Below are positions 48,145 to 58,242 of a DNA stretch of 64,000 bases, piece by piece. The DNA comes from Streptococcus thermophilus. Lineage in GTDB: Bacteria > Bacillota > Bacilli > Lactobacillales > Streptococcaceae. The stretch covers positions 1,240,001-1,304,000 of the forward strand of contig NZ_CP038020.1 in the NCBI RefSeq assembly GCF_010120595.1, read 5' to 3'. The position numbers and the translations under genes were made by a program. Positions within the stretch are counted from its first letter, which is position 1, and each line of letters begins with the position of its first letter. The notes below the pieces were generated by a model. It did no database searches and was not told the origin of the DNA. It was given only the letters and a program-made list of their open reading frames with translations.

Positions 48145-49683
48145 ATGACGAAGCCAAATGTCATTGAAATGCACGACATTACCAAAAAATTTGGTGAATT
48201 TGTTGCAAATGATCACATCAATCTCGATGTGAGACCAGGAGAAATCCATGCCCTCCTCGGTGAAAATGGTGCGGGTAAGTCAACCTTAATGAATATGCTT
48301 GCAGGCCTTTTACAGCCTACAAGTGGAACAATTAAGGTAAATGGGCAAGTTGTGTCTATTGATTCACCGTCTAAAGCAACAAAATTGGGTATTGGGATGG
48401 TCCACCAGCACTTTATGTTGGTTGAAGCTTTTACAGTTGCTGAAAACATCATTTTAGGTAGTGAAGTGACCAAATCTGGTGGTGTTCTTGATATGAAGAG
48501 GGCTGTAAAGGAAATTACAGAATTGTCTCAACGATATGGCCTTGCGGTTGATCCATCAGCTAAGGTTGCAGACATCTCTGTCGGTGCCCAACAACGTGTT
48601 GAAATCCTTAAAACCTTGTACCGTGGTGCTGATATTTTGATTTTCGATGAGCCCACAGCCGTTTTGACACCTTCTGAAATTACGGAACTTTTAAACATCA
48701 TGAGAACTTTGGTTAAGGAAGGTAAGTCTATTATCCTTATCACCCATAAGTTGGATGAAATTCGTGCGGTTTCTGATCGTGTTACGGTTATCAGACGTGG
48801 TAAGTCAATTGATACAGTTACTATCGAAGGGTCTACAAATGCCGATTTGGCTGAGATGATGGTTGGTCGTCATGTTTCCTTTAAAACAGAGAAAATTCCT
48901 TCAAATCCTAAAGAAGTGGTTCTTTCTATTAAAAATTTGGTGGTTAATGAGAATCGAGGCATTCCAGCTGTTAAAAACTTATCGTTAGATGTGCGTGCTG
49001 GTGAGATAATTGGTATCGCTGGTATTGATGGAAATGGACAGACAGAACTTGTCCAAGCGATTACGGGACTTCGTAAAATTGAGTCTGGTGACATCACTAT
49101 TAAGGGTGAGTCTATCATTAATAAGACCATACGTCAGATTACTGAGATGAGTGTCGGTCATATTCCAGAGGATCGCCATCGTGATGGTATGATTCTTGAG
49201 ATGACAGTTGCTGAAAATATTGCTCTTCAAACCTATTATAAGGAGCCTAATTCTAAGAATGGTATTTTGAATTATAATATCATAAATGCAAAGGCTAGTG
49301 AATTGATGAACGAATTTGACGTTCGTGGTGCTGGAGAATTAATCGCCGGTGGTGATTTGTCAGGTGGTAACCAACAAAAAGCAGTTATCGCCCGTGAAAT
49401 TGACCGTAATCCAGATCTTCTTATTGTAAGTCAACCAACTCGTGGTCTTGATGTTGGTGCCATTGAGTATATCCGTAAACGTATTATCGCTGAACGCGAT
49501 AAAGGTAAGGCTATCATTGTTGTCAGCTTTGAATTGGATGAAATTCTTGATATGTCAGATCAAATTGCTGTTATCTATGATGGTGCAATTCAAGGTATCC
49601 TAGATCCTGTTAAAACCAATAAGCAAGATCTTGGTATCCTTATGGCTGGTGGACAATTGAATAAGGAGGAAGCAAATGTCTAA
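48145..49683 (+). CDS. rnsA: Nucleoside ABC importer ATPase (two ATPase domains)
   Basis: 512 residues from the ATG at 48145 (AGGAG upstream). Two tandem ATPase halves, as in sugar and nucleoside importers. The first has Walker A LGENGAGKSTLM, signature VGAQQRVE and Walker B ILIFDEPTA. The second has GIDGNGQTELVQ in place of a full P-loop and signature LSGGNQQKAVIARE. The missing Walker A lysine of the second half is usual in this family. It powers uptake with the two permeases that follow; it overlaps the next gene by 8 nt. Confidence 0.93.
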   Translation: MTKPNVIEMHDITKKFGEFVANDHINLDVRPGEIHALLGENGAGKSTLMNMLAGLLQPTSGTIKVNGQVVSIDSPSKATKLGIGMVHQHFMLVEAFTVAENIILGSEVTKSGGVLDMKRAVKEITELSQRYGLAVDPSAKVADISVGAQQRVEILKTLYRGADILIFDEPTAVLTPSEITELLNIMRTLVKEGKSIILITHKLDEIRAVSDRVTVIRRGKSIDTVTIEGSTNADLAEMMVGRHVSFKTEKIPSNPKEVVLSIKNLVVNENRGIPAVKNLSLDVRAGEIIGIAGIDGNGQTELVQAITGLRKIESGDITIKGESIINKTIRQITEMSVGHIPEDRHRDGMILEMTVAENIALQTYYKEPNSKNGILNYNIINAKASELMNEFDVRGAGELIAGGDLSGGNQQKAVIAREIDRNPDLLIVSQPTRGLDVGAIEYIRKRIIAERDKGKAIIVVSFELDEILDMSDQIAVIYDGAIQGILDPVKTNKQDLGILMAGGQLNKEEANV

Positions 49684-50743
49684 AAAAACACAAAATTGGG
49701 CAGTTCCTTTAATTGCTATCCTCTTGGGAATGCTGGTCGGTGCTGTTTTGATGTTAATCTTTGGTTATGATCCATTCTGGGCTTACTACGATCTTTTCTC
49801 AACGGCCTTTGGTTCTTTGAAAAATATTGGTGAAATTCTACGTGCGATGAGTCCATTGATTCTGATTGCACTTGGTTTCTCTGTAGCATCTAAGGCAGGA
49901 CTTTTCAACATTGGTTTGCCAGGGCAGGCCTTAGCTGGTTGGACCTCTGCGGTGTGGTTTGCGCTAGCCTTTCCTGAATTACCTAAAGTAGTTTCTATTG
50001 TTTGTACTGTCATTATTGGTCTAGTTGCCGGTGGTATCACTGGTGCTGTTCCAGGTATTCTTCGTGCCTACCTTGGAACAAGCGAGGTTATCGTTACCAT
50101 CATGATGAACTATATCATTTTGTATGTTGCTAACAATATTGTCCGTTTTGGTTTCACAGCTGATATGTTACGTTCATCAGAAGCCTCTAACAGGGTTTCA
50201 GCTTCCGCAAGTTACCAAACAGATTTTCTGTCTTCTTTAACAGATGGATCACGTTTCAATATTGGTTTCTTTCTTGCTATTGTAGCTGTATTCCTAGTTT
50301 GGTTCATGCTTAAGAAAACAACAACAGGGTTTGAAATTACATCTGTTGGTTTTAATCCAAATGCGTCTGAGTACGCCGGAATCTCATCAAAACGAGTGAT
50401 TATCATGTCTATGATTATTTCAGGTGCACTCTGTGGTCTTGGAGGAACAGTAGAAGGACTTGGGACTTTCCAAAATGCCTTTGTACAAAATTCTTCATTA
50501 GCTATCGGTTGGAATGGTATGGCCGTTTCCCTCTTAGCAGCCAATTCACCAATTGGTATTCCATTTGCAGCTCTTCTCTATGGTGTCTTGTCTGTTGGTA
50601 AAACTGGTATGATTGGTGTGCCATCAGAAATTATTGATGTTGTATCAGCTTTGATTATCTTTTTCGTTGGTGCCAACTACATTATTAAATATTGGATTCG
50701 CCCTCGTCATAAATCAGTGAAAGCTAAAGGAGGACAAAACTAA
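49676..50743 (+). CDS. rnsC: Nucleoside ABC importer permease 1
   Basis: 355 residues, about nine membrane helices, BPD_transp_2 family: LIALGFSVASKAGLFNIGLPGQALAGW, VPGILRAYLGTSEVIVTIMMNYI, and GLGGTVEGLGTFQNAF. It forms the membrane channel with the next gene. A GGAGGA inside the end of rnsA provides its ribosome binding site. Confidence 0.92.
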   Translation: MSKKTQNWAVPLIAILLGMLVGAVLMLIFGYDPFWAYYDLFSTAFGSLKNIGEILRAMSPLILIALGFSVASKAGLFNIGLPGQALAGWTSAVWFALAFPELPKVVSIVCTVIIGLVAGGITGAVPGILRAYLGTSEVIVTIMMNYIILYVANNIVRFGFTADMLRSSEASNRVSASASYQTDFLSSLTDGSRFNIGFFLAIVAVFLVWFMLKKTTTGFEITSVGFNPNASEYAGISSKRVIIMSMIISGALCGLGGTVEGLGTFQNAFVQNSSLAIGWNGMAVSLLAANSPIGIPFAALLYGVLSVGKTGMIGVPSEIIDVVSALIIFFVGANYIIKYWIRPRHKSVKAKGGQN

Positions 50744-50744
50744 T

Positions 50745-51701
50745 ATGGACTTTATTACAATCTTATCCTTAATTGTTGCCTCTATGCTGAAATATTCAGC
50801 ACCGCTGATTTTCACGAGTATCGGTGGTACTTTCTCTGAACGAGGGGGTATCGTAAACGTCGGACTTGAAGGAATCATGGTTATTGGGGCCTTCGCAGGT
50901 GTTCTCTTTAACTTAAATTTTGCGGATAGTTTTGGCAATGCAACACCTTGGATTGCGGCCTTGGTAGCAGGATTTATTGGGCTTCTTTATTCCTTGCTCC
51001 ATGCTGCTGCGACAGTTAACTTTCGTGCGGACCATGTTGTCTCAGGTACAGTTTTGAACCTGATTGCACCGTCTTTGGCTGTCTTCTTGACACGTGTTAT
51101 TTACGGTGCAGGTCAAACACCAGCTATCAGTCATAACTTTAAAACCGTTTCCTTCCCTATCTTGAGTAACATTCCTGTCTTGGGTAAGATTTTCTTTACT
51201 AATGTTTCTTTGATTGCTTATGTAGCCATTTTAGTTTCAGTAGTGTCATGGTGGATAATCTTCAAGACACGCTTTGGTTTGCGTCTTCGTTCAGTTGGTG
51301 AACACCCACAGGCTGCAGATACACTTGGGATTAACGTTTATCGTATGCGTTACTACGGTGTTATGATTTCTGGTTTCCTTGGTGGTGTCGGTGGTGCGGT
51401 TTACGCCCAATCGATTTCAAACAATTTTGCTGTTACCACTATTGCTGGTCCTGGTTTCATTGCTTTGGCTGCTATGATTTTTGGTCGTTGGAATCCAGTT
51501 GGAGCTATGCTCTCAAGTTTGTTCTTCGGTTTGTCACAATCATTGGCAATCATCGGAAAACAGTTACCTGTTATTTCACATGTACCAAACGTCTATTTGC
51601 AAATTGCACCGTATATTTTGACAACTATTGTTTTAGCTGCATTCTTCGGTAAATCCGTTGCACCTAAAGCAGATGGTGTTAACTATATCAAATCTAAATA
51701 G
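50745..51701 (+). CDS. rnsD: Nucleoside ABC importer permease 2
   Basis: 318 residues, BPD_transp_2 family: LIFTSIGGTFSERGGIVNVGLEGIMVIGAFAG, LHAAATVNFRADHVVSGTVLNLIAPSL, and GLRLRSVGEHPQAADTLGINV. It starts 1 nt after the previous stop. Second channel subunit of the importer. The unit ends at a terminator 22 nt downstream. In S. mutans the orthologous set takes up ribonucleosides. Confidence 0.92.
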   Translation: MDFITILSLIVASMLKYSAPLIFTSIGGTFSERGGIVNVGLEGIMVIGAFAGVLFNLNFADSFGNATPWIAALVAGFIGLLYSLLHAAATVNFRADHVVSGTVLNLIAPSLAVFLTRVIYGAGQTPAISHNFKTVSFPILSNIPVLGKIFFTNVSLIAYVAILVSVVSWWIIFKTRFGLRLRSVGEHPQAADTLGINVYRMRYYGVMISGFLGGVGGAVYAQSISNNFAVTTIAGPGFIALAAMIFGRWNPVGAMLSSLFFGLSQSLAIIGKQLPVISHVPNVYLQIAPYILTTIVLAAFFGKSVAPKADGVNYIKSK

Positions 51702-51723
51702 GAGCTCAAAAGAGTTTCTGATG

Positions 51724-51748
51724 AGAAGGCCCTCGGGTCTTCTTTTTT
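51724..51748 (+). terminator. Terminator of the nucleoside importer operon
   Basis: AGAAGGCCC-N2-GGGTCTTCT (one G-T pair) is followed by six T. Confidence 0.88.
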
Positions 51749-51754
51749 GTACTC

Positions 51755-51801
51755 AAAAAGCCCAACTTTGCCAAAATGAGAACAGCAGTGATGGGCTTTT
51801 C
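51755..51801 (-). terminator. Terminator of the MBL hydrolase gene
   Basis: Minus-strand arms AAAAGCCCA/TGGGCTTTT with a 27-nt loop, followed by T residues. It is convergent with the importer terminator. Confidence 0.7.
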
Positions 51802-51804
51802 TTT

Positions 51805-52440
51805 TTATGAAAAATGTGGGTTAAAGATTTTTTCGTGACCGATAGTTGTGTCCCATCCGTGGCCCGGAAAAACACGATAGTGGTTAGGAAGAGTGAGAAG
51901 TTGATCTTGAATGCTAGAAAGTAACTGGTCGTGATTACCTGTAGGAAGGTCCCATCGCCCAACTGCTTCTTTAAAAAGGGCATCACCAGAAAAAACAGTT
52001 TCTTCTTTTTCAAAGATAAAGGAAACTCCACCGATAGAATGTCCAGGAGTTGGAACAACTTTAAACTGGAAGTTGCCGATGTTATAGTCCTTGATAAAAT
52101 CAAAATAGTAGTCAGCAGGATTGACAATAACATCCTCCATATCATCATGACGTGGAAGACCAGACAAATTATGGACGGGATTCATTAACCAGTCTTTCTC
52201 GGCTTCTGCGACATAGACAGGCGGGTGGTTATAAGCTTGACGGACAGCTTCAACGCTCATAATGTGGTCATAGTGCGTGTGGGTCAAGAGGATGGCAGCA
52301 ACAGGTTTAGCAATTGCCTCGAGTTTAGCTAAGATACTTGAAGTGTTGCTTCCTGGATCAATGACTAAGCTGGCTGATTCGTTTTCTAAAATATAGGTGT
52401 TTTCCTGGGCAACAGGATTTAAAATTCGTTTTATTTTCAT
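51805..52440 (-). CDS. Metallo-beta-lactamase-fold hydrolase (glyoxalase II-like)
   Basis: 211 residues. Zinc motif LLTHTHYDHI, then VPTPGHSIGGVSF, FSGDALFKEAVGRWDLPTGN and VFPGHGWDTTIGHE, the pattern of the short GloB-like family common next to dinG in streptococci. It may hydrolyse thioesters such as hydroxyacyl-glutathione or a bacillithiol-like equivalent; the real substrate is unknown. Divergent from dinG with 95 nt between starts. Confidence 0.88.
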   Translation of the reverse strand: MKIKRILNPVAQENTYILENESASLVIDPGSNTSSILAKLEAIAKPVAAILLTHTHYDHIMSVEAVRQAYNHPPVYVAEAEKDWLMNPVHNLSGLPRHDDMEDVIVNPADYYFDFIKDYNIGNFQFKVVPTPGHSIGGVSFIFEKEETVFSGDALFKEAVGRWDLPTGNHDQLLSSIQDQLLTLPNHYRVFPGHGWDTTIGHEKIFNPHFS

Positions 52441-52517
52441 AGCTCTAGTTTAGCACGAAATTCAGGCTTTTTCCAATATCAGAATGATGGCTTTGTCTTT
52501 TTTTGGTGTCCTGGATA

Positions 52518-52526
52518 TGCTATAAT
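52518..52526 (+). promoter_or_regulatory. Extended -10 promoter only 9 nt before the dinG start codon
   Basis: TGC-TATAAT ends at 52526 and the dinG ATG is at 52536. Transcription would begin about 52533-52536, giving almost no leader. The AAGG seen at 52527-52530 would then not be in the mRNA. Confidence 0.55.
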
Positions 52527-52535
52527 AAGGTTGTT

Positions 52536-55022
52536 ATGAGTGAAAAAAGCACGAATAAATATGCCATTGTTGATTTGGAAGCTACATCGGCTTCATCAAC
52601 GGCTTGTATAATACAGGTGGGAATTGTTATCATGCAAAATGGTAGGGTAATTGACGAATTTGCGAGTGACGTTAATCCCCACCAAAAACTTGATAATCAT
52701 ATTGTTCACTTAACAGGAATTACTGATCAACAGTTGTCTCAGGCACCAGATTTCTCAGAAATTGCTAGAACCATTTTTGAACTGATTGAGGATTGTATTT
52801 TTGTTGCCCATAATGTAAAATTTGATGCAAACTTGCTTGCAGAGGCACTTTTTATGGAGGGCTTCGAACTAAGGACGCCTCGTGTTGATACAGTCGAATT
52901 AGCTCAGGTCTTTTATCCGACGCTAGAACAATATAATCTTTCTTATTTATCACGAGTCTTAAATCTTGACTTAGCTCAAGCTCATACGGCAATTGAAGAT
53001 GCGAGAGCTACAGGGAAGCTTTTGTTTCATTTGATGGATAAGATTGCTAGCTTACCTAGACAGACCATTGATATGCTTTTGACATTTTCTGATAATTTAC
53101 TTTTTGAGTCTGAATTGGCTATTCGTGATGCCATAAAAGGTAAAACTAACAGCCTTTCAAAGGAATATATCATGCTTGAGGAATCTGGTATCGTACTTCG
53201 TAGACCTTTGACTTACATGTCGGAACGTAAGCTTTCTCAAGATTTTGAAACTAATATTGCTCTCTTAGGTTTAGAATCAAGAGCTAAACAAGAGGAATTT
53301 GCGAAGACAGTGAGGAGGGAATTTGACAATATTGATATTTCAATGATCCAAGCTCAAACTGGAATCGGGAAAACCTATGGCTACCTGATCCCTTTGTTAG
53401 CACAAGCCGATGTCGATAAAGTAGTAGTATCTGTTCCAACAAAGCTTCTTCAAAATCAGATTATGAGTCAGGAGGCCAAGGCCTTAGCAAAAGTCTTTAA
53501 CATTAACTTTCATAGTCTAAAAGGACCACATAACTACATCAAATTAGATGCCTTTTACCAGACCTTGTTTCGTCAGGATAGTAACCGCTTGATTAATCGT
53601 TATAAAATGCAACTTTTAGTTTGGTTGACTGAAACCGAAACTGGTGATCTTGACGAAATTAAACAGAAACAACGCTACATGGCTTATTTTGATGAAATCA
53701 AACATGATGGTAAGCTAAAGGCAGATAGTCTTTTTGTAGAGTACGATTTTTGGAAGCAGTCTTGTCAAAAAAGTCAAGAAGCTAGAGTGGTTGTAACCAA
53801 TCATGCTTATCTATTGACACGTATGGAAGATGACCATGATTTTGTTCGAGGAAAGACTCTTGTGATTGATGAAGGACAAAAGATGGTTCTGGCTTTGGAA
53901 CAGTTTTCACGTTATCAAGTCAATCTTACTACTCTTTTGCAACATATTCATCGTATTCTTGATAGCGGTAATCAGACTTTGTTACAACAGCGTTTGCTTG
54001 AAAATTTGCAGTTTGAAGTGAGACATTTAATTCAAGAGCATCAACAATTCCCTCAGAAGCAGTATAATCGGCAGCAATTAAATCGTTTGCTTCAAACCAT
54101 TTCTGAACTTGAAGGTGAGAGTGATGTGATGGAGATGGTGTCATCATTGAACACACCGCATTATAGTCAATTTTGGCTTGAAACAGACTATTATCAGGAA
54201 CATCGCGTTACATATTTAAATGCTTCACGTCAGGAGCTATTGAAATTATCTGATTATCTCCCAAGTGCTCAAAAAGTGATAATCGTTTCAGCAACAATTG
54301 ATATTGGTCCAGATGTCGATGTAGCTGATTTATTAGGACTAAGTCAGGTACATAAAGTAAGCCTTCCAATGGATGGTTTGCGAAATCAATCTATCTGGAT
54401 TGACCAAACCATGCCTATGATTGGCGTTTCTTCTGAAGAAGAATATGGAGAAGCGATTGCAAAGCGACTCCAGAAACTATCTGCAATGGGATATCCTATT
54501 TTTGTATTATTTACATCTCGAAAGAGTATGATAGCTGTTTCTGATTTGTTAGATCATAGGGAAGTTCATCACTTGACTCAAGAGAAAAATGGGACAGCCT
54601 TTAACATCAAAAAACGTTTCGATAGAGGTGAGACTAATCTCTTACTTGGTATGGGATCGTTCTGGGAGGGTGCTGATTTTGCTCAACAAGATAAGGTGAT
54701 CGAGGTTATCACACGTCTTCCTTTTGACAATCCTAAAGATCCTTTCTATCAAAAAATAGAGTCTTTGTTCTCTAAGCAAGGAAAAAGTACTTTTGATAGT
54801 TACAGTCTCCCGATGATGGTTTTACGTTTCAAACAGGCTATTGGACGTGCCCAAAGAAGACCAGAACAGCGATCAGCTATTCTTTTAATGGATAATCGTC
54901 CCCTAGTTAAGAGCTATGGAAAACTGTTCATAAAGGAAGTATCACAAGAAGTCACCCTTAGACATGCACCATTTAAGCAGCTAAAAGAGGACATTCAAGA
55001 ATTCTTAGAAAAAGAGTGTTAA
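52536..55022 (+). CDS. dinG: DinG-family helicase with N-terminal DnaQ-like exonuclease
   Basis: 828 residues from the ATG at 52536. An in-frame GTG at 52503 precedes the -10 box and is rejected. Residues about 1-165 form a DEDD exonuclease (VDLEATS, HNVKFDANLL, HTAIEDARATGKL). The rest is an XPD/DinG-type helicase with Walker A QAQTGIGKTYGYL, Walker B VIDEGQKM, SATIDIG and the late QAIGRAQRR. Firmicutes forms of this fusion lack the iron-sulphur cluster and may act mainly as nucleases in DNA repair. First gene of dinG-ypmB-aspB-asnS. Confidence 0.93.
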   Translation: MSEKSTNKYAIVDLEATSASSTACIIQVGIVIMQNGRVIDEFASDVNPHQKLDNHIVHLTGITDQQLSQAPDFSEIARTIFELIEDCIFVAHNVKFDANLLAEALFMEGFELRTPRVDTVELAQVFYPTLEQYNLSYLSRVLNLDLAQAHTAIEDARATGKLLFHLMDKIASLPRQTIDMLLTFSDNLLFESELAIRDAIKGKTNSLSKEYIMLEESGIVLRRPLTYMSERKLSQDFETNIALLGLESRAKQEEFAKTVRREFDNIDISMIQAQTGIGKTYGYLIPLLAQADVDKVVVSVPTKLLQNQIMSQEAKALAKVFNINFHSLKGPHNYIKLDAFYQTLFRQDSNRLINRYKMQLLVWLTETETGDLDEIKQKQRYMAYFDEIKHDGKLKADSLFVEYDFWKQSCQKSQEARVVVTNHAYLLTRMEDDHDFVRGKTLVIDEGQKMVLALEQFSRYQVNLTTLLQHIHRILDSGNQTLLQQRLLENLQFEVRHLIQEHQQFPQKQYNRQQLNRLLQTISELEGESDVMEMVSSLNTPHYSQFWLETDYYQEHRVTYLNASRQELLKLSDYLPSAQKVIIVSATIDIGPDVDVADLLGLSQVHKVSLPMDGLRNQSIWIDQTMPMIGVSSEEEYGEAIAKRLQKLSAMGYPIFVLFTSRKSMIAVSDLLDHREVHHLTQEKNGTAFNIKKRFDRGETNLLLGMGSFWEGADFAQQDKVIEVITRLPFDNPKDPFYQKIESLFSKQGKSTFDSYSLPMMVLRFKQAIGRAQRRPEQRSAILLMDNRPLVKSYGKLFIKEVSQEVTLRHAPFKQLKEDIQEFLEKEC

Positions 55023-55166
55023 TTTTTTAGTCAAAGATTTTCTAAGACGACAGAGTTTCTACGCATTTCCTGAGTCATAAAAAGATAGTTATTACTAGTG
55101 ATATAGCTATATAAAGATTTCTCTTTTTCTGATATAATAAACTCAGAAACTTTTTTAGGAGGCATT

Positions 55167-55649
55167 ATGCGTAAACATCGACAACCGTGGACAAAAAAGC
55201 AACAGCTTATTTTTGGAATGATTGTTCTCGTTGTGACTGTAATTCTATCCATTACAGCAATGCTAGTTGTTGCGGTAAAGCCCTATGTCGATGCTGAGAA
55301 GCAAGTGATTGCCATAGCTAAGACCAAAGCAGATATTCATACTGTTTCTGAATTTAATATCTACAACGGTAAGGCTACCTATTATGGCCTTCTTGGACAG
55401 TCAAGTAAGGGTGAAAAATTAGCTCTTATCGTCAATGAGGATTCAGGTGTGGTCGATATCTATAAGCAATCTGATGGTATAAGTAAGTCAGTGGCTAAAA
55501 AAGCAGCTAAAGCCTATGGTGCCAAGGACATAGCCTATGTACACCTAGGAAAATATGGCAAAACTCCTATTTGGGAAGTGAAGTCAGGGACCCGGTATTA
55601 CCTGGTTGATTTTATCTCAGGTCAGGTTATTAAAGTAGAAGGACTATAA
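55167..55649 (+). CDS. YpmB-like membrane-anchored protein (DUF5590/PepSY type)
   Basis: 160 residues. Basic N-terminus, one membrane helix (LIFGMIVLVVTVILSITAMLVV), then an extracellular domain with two PepSY-like halves. The order dinG-ypmB-aspB-asnS is the same as in Bacillus subtilis, supporting the assignment. The function is unknown; PepSY domains often inhibit proteases. TTAGGAGG precedes the ATG and TATAAT lies at about 55133. aspB begins 4 nt after the stop. Confidence 0.85.
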   Translation: MRKHRQPWTKKQQLIFGMIVLVVTVILSITAMLVVAVKPYVDAEKQVIAIAKTKADIHTVSEFNIYNGKATYYGLLGQSSKGEKLALIVNEDSGVVDIYKQSDGISKSVAKKAAKAYGAKDIAYVHLGKYGKTPIWEVKSGTRYYLVDFISGQVIKVEGL

Positions 55650-55653
55650 TGAA

Positions 55654-56835
55654 ATGACAAAATTATCAAATCGTGTATTACAAATGGAAGAAAGTGTTAC
55701 TTTAGCTGCCAGTGCGCGTGCTAAAGCTCTTAAAGCTAAGGGACGTGATATCTTGAGTTTAACACTTGGTGAGCCAGATTTTGTTACACCTAAGAATATT
55801 CAAGATGCTGCGATTGCATCTATTGAAAATGGGAAAGCAAGTTTTTATACCGTGGCTTCTGGGCTTCCAGAACTCAAAGATGCTGTTAGCACTTATATGG
55901 AAAATTTCTATGGCTATACTGTGAAACATAGCGAGATTGTTGTTGGCACAGGTGCTAAGTTTATCTTGTATGCCTTCTTTGCTACGGTTATCAATCCTGG
56001 TGATGAAGTCATTATTCCAACACCTTACTGGGTTTCTTACGTAGACCAAGTTAAAATGGTTGAAGGTGTTCCAGTTACTTTTCAAACGACTGAAGCAAAT
56101 CACTTTAAAGCTACAGTTGAGCAACTTGAAGCAGCTCGTACTGAAAAAACCAAGGTTGTCTTGCTTAATTCTCCATCAAATCCAACCGGAATGATTTATA
56201 GTAAAGAAGAATTGCAATCAATTGGCGACTGGGCAGTTGAGCATGATATTTTGATTTTAGCCGATGACATTTATGGTCGATTGGTCTACAATGGCAATAC
56301 TTTCACACCAATTTCAAGCTTGTCAGATGCTATTCGTAAGCAAACAATTGTTATTAATGGCGTTTCTAAGACATATGCAATGACAGGATGGCGTGTGGGA
56401 TTTGCTGTCGGAGAACCAGAAATTATCTCAGGAATGGCGAAGATTATCAGTCAAACGACATCAAATCTTACGTCAGTTTCTCAATACGCTGCTATTGAAG
56501 CTTTAACCGGTGATCAGTCTTCTATCGAAGAGATGCGTAAAGCCTTTGAAGAACGTTTGAATACGATTTATCCACTCTTGGCTGAAGTACCTGGATTTGA
56601 AGTTATCAAACCTCAAGGTGCCTTTTACCTTTTTCCTAATGTAAAAAAAGCTATGGAAATCAAAGGCTATACAGATGTCAATGATTTTACCAATGCCATC
56701 CTTGAAGAGGCAGAGGTGGCTTTAGTGACAGGTGCGGGATTTGGTGCTCCTGAAAATATTCGTCTTAGCTACGCTACAGATTTGGATATTCTGAAAGAGG
56801 CTGTTCGTCGTATCAAAGCTTTTATGGAAAAATAA
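55654..56835 (+). CDS. aspB: Aspartate aminotransferase (class I, PLP)
   Basis: 393 residues. LTLGEPDFVTPKNI, NSPSNPTGMIYS, ADDIYGRLVYNG, and the PLP lysine in VINGVSKTYAMTGWRVGF. It makes aspartate from oxaloacetate and glutamate; aspartate feeds asparagine, threonine, pyrimidines and purines. Followed by asnS after 36 nt, an old linkage of aspartate and asparagine functions. Confidence 0.95.
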   Translation: MTKLSNRVLQMEESVTLAASARAKALKAKGRDILSLTLGEPDFVTPKNIQDAAIASIENGKASFYTVASGLPELKDAVSTYMENFYGYTVKHSEIVVGTGAKFILYAFFATVINPGDEVIIPTPYWVSYVDQVKMVEGVPVTFQTTEANHFKATVEQLEAARTEKTKVVLLNSPSNPTGMIYSKEELQSIGDWAVEHDILILADDIYGRLVYNGNTFTPISSLSDAIRKQTIVINGVSKTYAMTGWRVGFAVGEPEIISGMAKIISQTTSNLTSVSQYAAIEALTGDQSSIEEMRKAFEERLNTIYPLLAEVPGFEVIKPQGAFYLFPNVKKAMEIKGYTDVNDFTNAILEEAEVALVTGAGFGAPENIRLSYATDLDILKEAVRRIKAFMEK

Positions 56836-56871
56836 ATATAATATAGTTTAAAAGAAAAGAGAAGTAATTAC

Positions 56872-58218
56872 ATGTCTAGACAATTAGTTTCAATTATTGA
56901 TGTACCTAAACACATCGGTGAAGAAATCACTATCGGAGCTTGGGTTGCTAACAAATCAGGAAAAGGTAAAATTGCTTTCTTGCAATTGCGTGATGGAACA
57001 GCCTTTTTCCAAGGGGTTGCTTTCAAACCAAACTTTATCGAAAAATTTGGTGAAGAAGAAGGTCTTGAAAAATTTGATACTATCAAACACCTTAGCCAAG
57101 AAACATCTATCTACGTAACTGGGATGGTCAAAGAAGATGAACGTTCAAAATTTGGTTATGAATTGGATATTACTGATATCGAAGTTATCGGTGAGTCTCA
57201 AAACTACCCAATTACTCCAAAAGAACACGGTACTGACTTTTTGATGGATAATCGTCACCTCTGGTTGCGTTCACGTAAGCAAATGGCTATCCAACAAATT
57301 CGTAATGCCATTATCTATGCAACTTATGATTTCTTTGATAAAAATGGCTTCATCAAATTTGATAGTCCTATCTTGTCTAGTAATGCTGCTGAAGATTCAA
57401 CAGAATTGTTTGAGACAGACTACTTTGGTACACCTGCTTTCTTGAGCCAATCTGGTCAGCTTTATCTTGAGGCTGGTGCTATGGCTCTTGGTCGTGTCTT
57501 CGACTTTGGTCCTGTTTTCCGTGCTGAAAAATCAAAAACACGTCGTCACTTGACTGAGTTTTGGATGATGGATGCTGAGTATTCATTCTTGTCACATGAT
57601 GAGTCTCTTGACTTGCAAGAAGCATATGTCAAAGCTCTTATCCAAGGTGCTATTGATCGTGCACCACAAGCTCTTGAAATTCTTGAACGTGACGTAGATC
57701 TTCTTAAGAAATACATTGCTGAGCCATTCAAACGTGTATCTTATGATGAAGCAATTGATCTTCTTCAAGCCCATGAAAATGATGAAGATACAGATTACGA
57801 GCACCTCGAACATGGGGATGACTTCGGTTCACCGCACGAAACTTGGATTTCAAACTATTTTGGTGTTCCAACATTCGTCGTTAATTACCCAGCAAGCTTT
57901 AAGGCCTTCTACATGAAACCTGTTCCTGGTAATCCAGAGCGCGTTCTTTGTGCAGACCTTTTGGCTCCAGAAGGTTATGGTGAAATCATTGGTGGTTCAA
58001 TGCGTGAAGATGATTACGATGCCCTTGTAGCAAAAATGGAAGAACTCGGAATGGATCGTTCAGAATACGAATTCTACCTTGACCTTCGTAAATATGGTTC
58101 GGTACCACACGGTGGTTTTGGTATCGGTATTGAACGTATGGTTACTTTCGTAGCTGGCACAAAACACATCCGTGAAGCTATTCCATTCCCACGTATGTTG
58201 CACCGTATCAAACCATAA
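56872..58218 (+). CDS. asnS: Asparaginyl-tRNA synthetase
   Basis: 448 residues, class IIb. N-terminal OB-fold ([24 protein letters not shown]), motif 2 [27 protein letters not shown], and motif 3 [11 protein letters not shown] near the C-terminus. It charges tRNA-Asn in the cytoplasm. No T-box is seen in the short gap upstream. A small lipoprotein gene follows after 24 nt. Confidence 0.96.
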   Translation: MSRQLVSIIDVPKHIGEEITIGAWVANKSGKGKIAFLQLRDGTAFFQGVAFKPNFIEKFGEEEGLEKFDTIKHLSQETSIYVTGMVKEDERSKFGYELDITDIEVIGESQNYPITPKEHGTDFLMDNRHLWLRSRKQMAIQQIRNAIIYATYDFFDKNGFIKFDSPILSSNAAEDSTELFETDYFGTPAFLSQSGQLYLEAGAMALGRVFDFGPVFRAEKSKTRRHLTEFWMMDAEYSFLSHDESLDLQEAYVKALIQGAIDRAPQALEILERDVDLLKKYIAEPFKRVSYDEAIDLLQAHENDEDTDYEHLEHGDDFGSPHETWISNYFGVPTFVVNYPASFKAFYMKPVPGNPERVLCADLLAPEGYGEIIGGSMREDDYDALVAKMEELGMDRSEYEFYLDLRKYGSVPHGGFGIGIERMVTFVAGTKHIREAIPFPRMLHRIKP

Positions 58219-58242
58219 GTCACTTTCTAGGAGTGCAAGTGT

